In this document: positions 24,076 to 29,152 of the stretch, piece by piece | How positions within the stretch are numbered: the stretch's first letter is position 1 | Layout of the letters: each line of letters starts with the position of its first letter | Virus record (IMG/VR): IMGVR_UViG_3300020032_000003 | Location: 1-29,152 of that record | Source: a virus | DNA length: 29,152 bases | Strand: one strand, 5' to 3' | Translations under genes and position numbers: made by a program | The notes under the pieces: model-generated | Databases searched by the model: none | What the model saw: only the letters and a program-made list of their open reading frames with translations | Told to the model about the DNA's origin: nothing

Positions 24076-24231
24076 ATGGCTATTTCAAAGGATAATACAA
24101 GGACTCTTATTACTATTCCAAAAGAGTTAAAAAAACAACTAGAAGAAATTGCTAAGCAAGATAATAGAAGTTTTAATAATTTAGTGGTCAAAATTCTAAA
24201 AGACTATGTTAGCAATTCATCTCCCACCTAA
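24076..24231 (+). CDS. Small ribbon-helix-helix DNA-binding protein in the IS
   Basis: A 51-residue protein encoded divergently from tnpB. Residues ~8-45 fit the MetJ/Arc/CopG ribbon-helix-helix fold: a strand TRTLITIPKEL, then helix KKQLEEIAKQD, turn, and helix SFNNLVVKILKDYV. Such proteins bind operators as dimers. GGGGGTG lies 5 nt ahead of the ATG. It has its own promoter overlapping that of tnpB. The last three codons and the stop lie inside the left-end hairpin, so the gene is an integral part of the element and not a bystander. A role in repressing tnpB and itself is inferred from the shared symmetric promoter. Confidence 0.8.
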   Translation: MAISKDNTRTLITIPKELKKQLEEIAKQDNRSFNNLVVKILKDYVSNSSPT

Positions 24232-24242
24232 AGAGGTGGGAG
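24221..24242. repeat. Left-end hairpin of the IS605-type element
   Basis: A perfect 9-bp stem CTCCCACCT / AGGTGGGAG with a 4-nt loop (AAAG). Its first seven stem bases equal those of the right-end hairpin. It overlaps the stop codon of the RHH gene. Confidence 0.8.
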
Positions 24243-24261
24243 TCTTCTTGCTTGTTTTCTG

Positions 24262-24293
24262 ATAAAAAAAGAAGAGATTTTTACATCTCTTCT
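24262..24293 (-). terminator. Rho-independent terminator of the early operon
   Basis: On the minus strand a perfect 9-bp stem (AGAAGAGAT with ATCTCTTCT, 6-nt loop) is followed by a run of seven T. It lies 13 nt after the stop of the 50-aa gene and directly before the left end of the IS. Confidence 0.85.
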
Positions 24294-24306
24294 CTTTTAT
24301 AGTTGT

Positions 24307-24459
24307 TTATTTTAGTTTTTTCTCTTGAGCCCATATAGAATAACACACTGCTATTCTTTGCTCTTGAGTTTTAAATTCTTTATTGATATTTGGATCTCGT
24401 AAACATCTTGAAATAAACTCTTTTTTGCTTTCCTTCGGTCTCGGCTTTGGTAAAGGCAT
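24307..24459 (-). CDS. Conserved 50-residue phage protein
   Basis: A 50-residue basic protein: MPLPKPRPKESKKEF, then ISRCLRDPNINKEF, then QRIAVCYSIWAQ. This is the wording of a small protein widespread in phages (opening with P-rich basic residues, a C-containing helix FxSRCM-like, and a QRxAVCxSxW end); its function is unknown to me. GGGAGGTG precedes the ATG. It is the last gene of the early operon, just before the terminator. Confidence 0.8.
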   Translation of the reverse strand: MPLPKPRPKESKKEFISRCLRDPNINKEFKTQEQRIAVCYSIWAQEKKLK

Positions 24460-24474
24460 ACTTTCACCTCCCAG

Positions 24475-24684
24475 TTATTCACTCATTGATGCTATTATCG
24501 CAGTTTTAAGTTCATCGATATATTTATAAGCCATTTGCAACTCTGTTATTTCTTTTTTCAATTCATAGTCTAACTCTTTTGAATAAAAATACGTTCTCAT
24601 AAGTTCAAGCTCCTTGAATTTATATTTTAGTTTATCGTTTATAAGTTGTAAAATCAAATCTAATATTTTTATTTCCTCTCTCAT
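24475..24684 (-). CDS. Small helical protein, unassigned
   Basis: A 69-residue, Glu/Lys/Leu-rich helical protein, probably a helical hairpin (two amphipathic stretches around 5-30 and 40-65). AGGAGG precedes the ATG and the start overlaps the stop of the upstream gene (ATGA-type coupling). No family recognised. Confidence 0.65.
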   Translation of the reverse strand: MREEIKILDLILQLINDKLKYKFKELELMRTYFYSKELDYELKKEITELQMAYKYIDELKTAIIASMSE

Positions 24685-25106
24685 TTTCCTACCTCCTCAA
24701 ATATTTTTGCTAGTTCATTGTATTTTTTAAATAGCTTGCTAAAATTCGTGCTTTCTAACGCATCCCCTCCCAAACTAATATTGTAATCATCTACATAAAT
24801 CATAACTTCATGAATTGTGAAATCGCATCTCTCTACTAACGTATCCAATTCAATTGTAAAACAAAATAAGTATTCATTGATTTCGTTTTTGATAAATAAG
24901 TGTAATAGTAAATCTCCATAAAATTCCATACTATCACTGTCAAACTCAACTCTCCAATTTTCCGGTATTTCTATTCCTTGAAAAAACTTTTCCATATTTG
25001 CTATATGATTCTTTATTATATCTTTAGAATTATAATTCCTTCTAACTTCCCTCTCGAATATCTCCCATTCTCCATTTTCTTTAACAATCTCAAGTATGTT
25101 TTTCAT
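24681..25106 (-). CDS. Paralogue B of a tandem pair, unassigned
   Basis: A 141-residue acidic protein related to its upstream neighbour: both begin MKN...DIVKENG.W or close (here MKNILEIVKENGEWEIFE), share a His-rich K.HI..M.KF helix, then a P(E)(E/N)W(K/R)(I/V)EF turn, and a hydrophobic beta middle. GAGGAGG precedes the ATG; it overlaps the upstream stop by 4 nt. The tandem copy suggests duplication and divergence. Function unknown. Confidence 0.7.
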   Translation of the reverse strand: MKNILEIVKENGEWEIFEREVRRNYNSKDIIKNHIANMEKFFQGIEIPENWRVEFDSDSMEFYGDLLLHLFIKNEINEYLFCFTIELDTLVERCDFTIHEVMIYVDDYNISLGGDALESTNFSKLFKKYNELAKIFEEVGK

Positions 25107-25540
25107 TTTATAACCTCCTCAATTAATTTCTTAAATTCTTCACGTTTTGATATAAGTTTAGTAAAATCAATTTTTCCTTTGTCTCTTTCCGAAGCTTCAC
25201 TTTCTAACTCAATTTTATAGTTATTTAGATGTATTATTATATCATGAAACAAAAACACAGCTTTATTTTCACGCTCATCAAGTTCGATCCCGAGATAAAG
25301 AATATTTTCGTTTTTCTCATTTTCAACAATAAGATCTATAAACATATCGTAGAAAAATAATTCAGTATAATAATTGAATTCAATTTTCCATTCCTCAGGT
25401 ACTTGTAACTCACTAAGAAATTTCTTCATATCTCTAATATGCTTTCTTTGAGTTTTTTCAGAATGATAATGATGCTCAATCTCTTTCTCTAACTTTTTCC
25501 AATTTCCGTTTTCTTTTACTATATCAAACGCATTTTTCAT
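25103..25540 (-). CDS. Paralogue A of a tandem pair, unassigned
   Basis: A 145-residue protein opening MKNAFDIVKENGNWKKLE, with a middle VPEEWKIEFNYYTELFF and a Glu/Lys-rich C-terminal helix. I start it at ATG 25540 because GAGGCGAGG precedes it and the opening then lines up with its paralogue downstream; an ATG at 25603 would add 21 residues that overlap the preceding gene. Function unknown; soluble, acidic. Confidence 0.7.
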   Translation of the reverse strand: MKNAFDIVKENGNWKKLEKEIEHHYHSEKTQRKHIRDMKKFLSELQVPEEWKIEFNYYTELFFYDMFIDLIVENEKNENILYLGIELDERENKAVFLFHDIIIHLNNYKIELESEASERDKGKIDFTKLISKREEFKKLIEEVIK

Positions 25541-25562
25541 TTCCTCGCCTCCATTATTATTT

Positions 25563-25877
25563 TTATTTATTTTCTTCAAGAATCTTTTGATAGTCCAAAT
25601 CATAATTTTCTTTTGATAGTACCAGCCACATGATTGAATATCCAGCTATATCCTTCAATGTATCATCCAACGACTCATTGTTTAGCTCTGAATTGTTTAA
25701 CACATGATTTTTCAAGCGTTCCAACTTATCCGACAATCTTATCAAAATTCCAAGATTTCCAAAAGTCAATAAGTTTTTAGCTCCATAATCCTTGTTCTTC
25801 TTTATTAGCAGCTGCTCAATCTCACTAATAACTGCATGTAAAATTTCTTCAAATTCTTTGTTCTCATTACTTTCCAT
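25563..25877 (-). CDS. Nmad1/DUF1599-like protein
   Basis: About 104 residues, all helical. The core KKNKDYGAKNLLTFGNLGI (about 26-44), LSDKLERLKNHV and ESLDDTLKDIAGYSIMWL (about 68-85) matches the DUF1599 family, described as 'nucleotide modification associated domain 1' and frequent in phages; it recalls MazG-like all-alpha nucleotide hydrolases by its DxxD-containing last helices. A role in the nucleotide pool or in base modification is possible but not shown. ATG at 25877 is preferred (GGAG 9 nt upstream); the ATG at 25901 overlaps the previous stop and has no ribosome site. Confidence 0.75.
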   Translation of the reverse strand: MESNENKEFEEILHAVISEIEQLLIKKNKDYGAKNLLTFGNLGILIRLSDKLERLKNHVLNNSELNNESLDDTLKDIAGYSIMWLVLSKENYDLDYQKILEENK

Positions 25878-25897
25878 ATTCTCAGCTCCCTTTTTAC

Positions 25898-26455
25898 TCA
25901 TTTTTTAATTATTTCTTTTACTTTCATATCAATATCCCAATATTTTCCTTCTTCAAAAACCCCGTCCATTACGAAAGTTATATACCCCACATGTCTTACA
26001 GGCACTACTGTACCATTTTCCAGATACAACTTTGTTTCATAAAACCAATCTGGTAATTTATTTTCATCATAAAAAGTGTGTTCTTTTAAGAAATTTTCTT
26101 CACCTTCGGGTGTAATAGAAAAGCTTTCGAGTTTCTTTTTTAAGGGCGATGAAATAGCCATTGTGCTAATATTCCATTCTTGTACGTAATAACCGTTATT
26201 GTCTGTATGCATTTTCCCCGTCATATATTTTATAGGCAGTCTTACTACCCCGACGTCACCCTTGTGTAGTTTCAAGTCTATTCTAGCAGTATTTTTGATA
26301 CTTTTGCTTTCAATTGCAAAATATACCTGTTCACTTGAATATTGTTCTTTTAAACTTTGTATACTTTTTTCTATATCATCTAATTTCTTTTCCAACTTCT
26401 GAAATGCCTTCATAACAGCTCCATATGCAATAATTACCGCTTTTTTAGCAAACAT
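25898..26455 (-). CDS. Unassigned early protein with N-terminal coiled coil
   Basis: About 185 residues: a short hydrophobic N-terminus (KKAVIIAYGAVMKAF), a coiled coil (LEKKLDDIEKSIQSLKEQY), then a beta-rich domain (VGVVRLPIKYM, NNGYYVQEWNIS, YITFVMDGVF). I prefer ATG at 26455, with GGGAG 9 nt upstream, over the ATG at 26464, which abuts it. No family recognised. Confidence 0.65.
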   Translation of the reverse strand: MFAKKAVIIAYGAVMKAFQKLEKKLDDIEKSIQSLKEQYSSEQVYFAIESKSIKNTARIDLKLHKGDVGVVRLPIKYMTGKMHTDNNGYYVQEWNISTMAISSPLKKKLESFSITPEGEENFLKEHTFYDENKLPDWFYETKLYLENGTVVPVRHVGYITFVMDGVFEEGKYWDIDMKVKEIIKK

Positions 26456-26481
26456 TCTCCTCATCTCCCTTTTTTTATTTT

Positions 26482-26919
26482 TTAATCTATATCTCTCAAT
26501 TTATCCATTTCCTTCAACTTTCCATCCAATTCAATATTTTGTAATAGCAATTCTTTATTTTGCTTTTTCAACTTTTCTACTTCTTCAACTAACGCTTTAT
26601 TACTTTCCATTAGCTTTAAATTTTGCTCTTGATAAAATAGTATATTTTTGTCTGCCTCGTTTAAAATATTTTTCTGATACCGCTCTATTAGTTTTTCTCT
26701 GAGATCATTACACAAATCTTGGAAGTATTCTTTTTCTTGACATAAATTTTTATTTTCTTCTAACAGAGCTTTGTTTTTCTCTATAATTTCATGATTAGTC
26801 TGTTCTAACTCTTTGATTTCTTCTTCTATTTTTCCATTCTTTGACTTTTCTACCAACTTATCAGCTAACATCTCCGCAAACTCATCTAAAAATTCATTAA
26901 AATCTTTGCCATTACTCAT
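26482..26919 (-). CDS. Coiled-coil protein, copy 2
   Basis: About 145 residues, almost entirely coiled coil from ~25 onward. The phrase KELEQTNHEIIEKNKALLEE is nearly the same as in the gene at 27790, and QNLKLMESNK recurs, so the two are paralogues. ATG at 26919 is preferred because GGGGAG lies 8 nt upstream; GTG at 26928 is too close. No function can be assigned. Confidence 0.7.
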   Translation of the reverse strand: MSNGKDFNEFLDEFAEMLADKLVEKSKNGKIEEEIKELEQTNHEIIEKNKALLEENKNLCQEKEYFQDLCNDLREKLIERYQKNILNEADKNILFYQEQNLKLMESNKALVEEVEKLKKQNKELLLQNIELDGKLKEMDKLRDID

Positions 26920-27085
26920 TTTTCTCACTCCCCTTTATTATCTTTTCAAACTTGCCACTTAGTTTGTCTACATCGCATAAACTTTCTAAAATAGCTCCAA
27001 TCTTCTCAAATGCTATTTTGCCATCGTATTTAAACTCATAACTTCCGCCTCCAATATAATTTATCTTGATTTTACAGCTTTTAAA
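26912..27085 (-). CDS. Start-less ORF in the -1 frame after the 76-residue gene
   Basis: A 57-codon open frame that has no ATG, GTG or TTG at all, bounded upstream by TAA at 27088-27086. The product reads like real protein: KINYIGGGSYEFKYDGKIAF, then EKIGAILESLCDVDKLSGKF. The preceding gene carries T TTA AAA (27085-27079) in its own frame, a canonical X XXY YYZ heptamer, and a -1 slip there enters this frame at AGC. It ends 8 nt into the next coding region. Alternatives: initiation at ATT/ATA, or a lost start codon. No family recognised. Confidence 0.5.
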   Translation of the reverse strand, partial: FKSCKIKINYIGGGSYEFKYDGKIAFEKIGAILESLCDVDKLSGKFEKIIKGSEKNE

Positions 27086-27291
27086 TTATGTATTAGTTTA
27101 TAATCTCCATAAAAAATTATATAATTTTTTAGATCTGATTTTCTGTTAAACTCAATCCAATATTCTCCTGTTCTAAAATCGTTTAAATATTTTTCAATTA
27201 TAATCCAATCTTCATCGATTGTCTTATAAATCTCTTCTAATCTTTGTTTAATGAATTCTTTTGCTCTTTTGATTTGCATATTGCTCATCAT
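27061..27291 (-). CDS. Small early protein, unassigned
   Basis: A 76-residue basic protein: helix MQIKRAKEFIKQRLEEIYKT, then a beta part (TGEYWIEFNRKSDLKNYIIF). AAGGAGG lies 8 nt ahead of the ATG. Near its end the codons AAT TTA AAA GCT contain the slippery heptamer T TTA AAA, from which a -1 shift would replace its last five residues by the 57-codon frame downstream. No family recognised. Confidence 0.65.
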   Translation of the reverse strand: MMSNMQIKRAKEFIKQRLEEIYKTIDEDWIIIEKYLNDFRTGEYWIEFNRKSDLKNYIIFYGDYKLIHNLKAVKSR

Positions 27292-27294
27292 CCC

Positions 27295-27765
27295 TCAATA
27301 CCTCCTTATCTCCTTGTAATTTCCTTTTAATAGTTTTTTGAAATTTTCTAAAAATGAGACCGGATGACTATTAAAAAACTCTCTATCCCATTTTTGTTCA
27401 TTCGTTGGATCTTCAACTAAGTAATAAGGTCTTGACTTTTCAAATCCATATCCTCTCGCTAATTCTGGATAATAATCTAAATATCCTTCTTGACAAGAAA
27501 ATCCAAATACTATATTTCCATTCTTTTTAAATTCTTGATAATCTTCAAGAGTCAAGCAATTTCGATTAAGAATTCCAACATTAAACAACAATTCTCTTTG
27601 TTCTTTAGTAATCGGCATTTCTCCTGTCTCTATTATAGAAGTAATATTTTCAAAATATCCGTTTAAATCGAATTTCTTTAAGTCTTTGATAGGTACTTCT
27701 ATTTGAAAATATGGATCTCCTCTACATTTCTCTTCTAAGAATTTCATAAATTTTGTTCTTGTCAT
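27295..27765 (-). CDS. Early protein, unassigned
   Basis: A 156-residue soluble protein, mixed alpha/beta, with aromatic-rich stretches (GYLDYYPELARGYGF, SRPYYLVEDP) and a C-terminal helix. No catalytic motif that I can defend. GGAG-type sites precede the ATG, and it ends 3 nt before the next start. Function unknown. Confidence 0.65.
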   Translation of the reverse strand: MTRTKFMKFLEEKCRGDPYFQIEVPIKDLKKFDLNGYFENITSIIETGEMPITKEQRELLFNVGILNRNCLTLEDYQEFKKNGNIVFGFSCQEGYLDYYPELARGYGFEKSRPYYLVEDPTNEQKWDREFFNSHPVSFLENFKKLLKGNYKEIRRY

Positions 27766-27789
27766 TCACCTCATCTCCCTTTTAGTTTT

Positions 27790-28215
27790 TTAACTCCAAT
27801 CAATTCCTTTTTCTTTTAGTCTCCTCTTCATTCTTTCATTTTCTAATCTGTATCTTTTTCCATTATCCTGCAGATAACTATTTTCATCTAACAATGTATC
27901 ATTCAACTTTTTCAATCTTTTTATCTCTTTTTCTTGTTCTTGATTTTCTTTCATTAGCTCTAAATTTTGATTTTCGTACTGCATAATTACATCGTTTAAT
28001 TTTTTCTTTTCTGCTTCCAAAGATTCTATTATTTTGTTATAATGCTCATTTCCATTTTTTAACTCTTCATTCTCTTTTAATAATTTCTTATTCTTTTCTA
28101 TCAATTCATGATTAGTTTGCTCAAGTTCTTCAATCATTTCTTTATATCTTTTTTGATCTTCTAGCAATTTCATCCTTTCTACACTCAAATATTTTTCTAA
28201 ATTAAATTCACTCAT
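27790..28215 (-). CDS. Coiled-coil protein, copy 1
   Basis: About 141 residues, nearly all coiled coil (Glu/Lys/Asn/Leu heptads from ~15 to the end) with EELEQTNHELIEKNKKLLKE, closely matched in the paralogue at 26482. I prefer ATG at 28215 (AGGAGG 8 nt upstream) over 28221. It lies directly after ssb. A structural or adaptor role is plausible; no family recognised. Confidence 0.7.
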   Translation of the reverse strand: MSEFNLEKYLSVERMKLLEDQKRYKEMIEELEQTNHELIEKNKKLLKENEELKNGNEHYNKIIESLEAEKKKLNDVIMQYENQNLELMKENQEQEKEIKRLKKLNDTLLDENSYLQDNGKRYRLENERMKRRLKEKGIDWS

Positions 28216-28233
28216 CGCCATAACCTCCTTTTT

Positions 28234-28707
28234 TTAATATCTTAACGGGAAATCATCGTCTGAAAGATCTTCTAAATCATCGAATAGTTTATCATCCTCA
28301 AATTCACTTATGTCTAATTGCTCTTCTTCTTGTATTTTATCCTCTTTTCCCATGACTTCATTGTATGCTTTGTTACTACTTTCATGATAATCATCTTTTC
28401 TCTTTTCAAAATTTCTGACAACATTTGCAATTATCTTCGGTTTGGTACGATTCACTCCGTTTCTATCAGTCCACTTATCTATTTGCAAGTTTCCTTCGAT
28501 TAATACTAGATAACCTTTGTGAACATAACTTAAAATGTAATCAGCAGTATTTCCAAATGCTACACAGTCAAAGAAGTCTGCTTCGTTCGACTTGTAGTTC
28601 CTGTTCACTGCTAACGTGAAATTCACAAATGTTTTCCCTTCACCTGAAACTCTTCTTTCTGGCTCTTTTGTCAACCTACCTGCCATAATAACTTTATTAA
28701 AGCTCAT
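28234..28707 (-). CDS. ssb: Single-stranded DNA-binding protein
   Basis: A 157-residue SSB that coats ssDNA during phage replication. The OB fold is clear: MAGRLTKEPERRVSGEGKTF, NFTLAVNRNYKSNEADFFDC, VAFGNTADYILSYVHKGYLV, EGNLQIDKWTDRNG (residues ~7-85). After a linker comes an acidic tail ending DDDFPLRY, where the canonical partner-binding end is DDDIPF; here two extra residues follow, an uncommon ending. The start overlaps the stop of the helicase gene (ATGA), with GGAGGAG upstream. Confidence 0.95.
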   Translation of the reverse strand: MSFNKVIMAGRLTKEPERRVSGEGKTFVNFTLAVNRNYKSNEADFFDCVAFGNTADYILSYVHKGYLVLIEGNLQIDKWTDRNGVNRTKPKIIANVVRNFEKRKDDYHESSNKAYNEVMGKEDKIQEEEQLDISEFEDDKLFDDLEDLSDDDFPLRY

Positions 28708-29152
28708 ACTTTCTCCTCCTCTAAAAATTCAAGTGTATTTTTTCTAAAAATCAAGTTCACAACGCCCGTAGGTCCGTTCCTGTGCTTTGCTATGCTTAGT
28801 TCCGTTTGACTGTCATTGCTACTTTGTTCGCCAGTTTGTTCTAAATAATAGCCTTCCCTGTATAAGAACCAGACATTGTCTGCGTTTTGTTCTATTTCCC
28901 CGCTGTCCCTAAGATCGGCTAAATTTGGTCTTTTGTTCGTTCTATGTTCTACTTCCCTGTTTAACTGTGCCACTGCCACGACTGCAACGTCAAGTTCCTT
29001 AGCCAATATTTTCAAATTTCTACTTATTTCACCCATTTCAATAGCCCTGTTTTTGTACACGCTTTCGGTATTAAGAAGTTGTAAGTAGTCAATATACACT
29101 ATTTCAATGCCTTTGCTTTTAAGCGTTTTTGCTTCAACAATCATGTCGCTAA
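28704..29152 (-). CDS. dnaB: Replicative DNA helicase DnaB-type, C-terminal part (runs off the edge)
   Basis: The C-terminal 149 residues of a DnaB-family helicase; the reading frame is open to the window edge, so the first ATG seen (29144) is internal. Seen: Walker B-like IEIVYIDYLQLL, then EISRNLKILAKELDVAVVAV, AQLNREVEHRTNKRPNLADL (H3/H4-type motifs) and IEQNADNVWFLYR. It unwinds the replication fork as a hexameric ring. Followed by ssb in an overlapping pair, a common replication cassette. Confidence 0.93.
   Translation of the reverse strand, partial: SDMIVEAKTLKSKGIEIVYIDYLQLLNTESVYKNRAIEMGEISRNLKILAKELDVAVVAVAQLNREVEHRTNKRPNLADLRDSGEIEQNADNVWFLYREGYYLEQTGEQSSNDSQTELSIAKHRNGPTGVVNLIFRKNTLEFLEEEKV

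Larger units (their letters stand above)
22683..24260 (-). mobile_element. IS605-type element (tnpB plus RHH gene, no tnpA)
   Basis: Bounded by subterminal hairpins with related stems (22691-22721 and 24221-24242), the hallmark of the IS200/IS605 family, which moves as single-stranded DNA. It carries tnpB and a divergent small RHH gene; no Y1 transposase (tnpA) is present, so it would need one in trans. The right end is taken as TTCAA on the minus strand at 22687-22683, by analogy with RE cleavage ends such as TCAA of IS608; the left end is not defined precisely and is placed shortly outside its hairpin. It sits between the early terminator (24262-24293) and the late promoter, a spot where it would not break either operon. 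Confidence 0.8.

Noticed and set aside
1-29152. CRISPR array, tRNA, integrase or att site
   Set aside because: No short regularly spaced repeats, no cloverleaf and no recombinase motif were found on reading both strands.

Overview
The window is a contiguous block of a siphovirus-type tailed phage or prophage. Nearly every gene is on the minus strand, so transcription runs from about 29152 towards 1. The DNA is AT-rich, with strong GGAGG-type ribosome sites and sigma70-like promoters. That fits a low-GC host (Bacillota, Fusobacteriota or Thermotogota are all possible), but nothing here fixes the host. No integrase, repressor, att site, tRNA or CRISPR array was seen.

Layout, in transcription order. 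(1) 29152-24307, early/replication side: the 3' part of a DnaB-type helicase gene, ssb, then a run of small tightly packed genes (two related coiled-coil proteins, a tandem duplicated pair, an Nmad1/DUF1599-like protein, a conserved 50-aa phage protein), closed by a strong terminator at 24262-24293. (2) 22683-~24260, an IS605-type element with tnpB on the minus strand, a divergent 51-aa ribbon-helix-helix gene on the plus strand, terminal hairpins and no tnpA. (3) 22675-16665, a good late promoter, then terS, terL, portal, Mu gpF-like head protein, scaffold, decoration-like protein and major capsid protein. This is an SPP1-like head set with no recognisable maturation protease. (4) 16616-13036, head-tail connectors, tail completion and terminator proteins, major tail protein, an out-of-place RusA-like resolvase, and tail assembly chaperones with a likely -1 frameshift. 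(5) 12839-1758, a 1736-aa tape measure, Dit, an FGE/C-type-lectin-like protein with a diversity-generating-retroelement (DGR) type C-terminus, two small tail proteins and a Tal-like tip/fibre protein. (6) 1745-404, a lysis cassette: XhlA-like membrane protein, SLT-type muralytic enzyme and a holin-like protein followed by an ORF with no start codon. A Rho-independent terminator at 331-366 ends the operon.

Most notable signals: a 54-nt partial second copy of the tail lectin variable region just downstream of that gene, whose differences fall mainly at adenines (8 of 12 A versus 6 of 42 non-A), the signature of DGR ancestry although no reverse transcriptase is in the window; two separate ORFs without any ATG/GTG/TTG start that would support translation, each lying in the -1 frame behind a canonical slippery heptamer in the preceding gene; two ~126-nt structured repeats whose GAGGTTCAA end matches the right end of the IS605 element; and a symmetric divergent promoter inside the IS that the small RHH protein could control.
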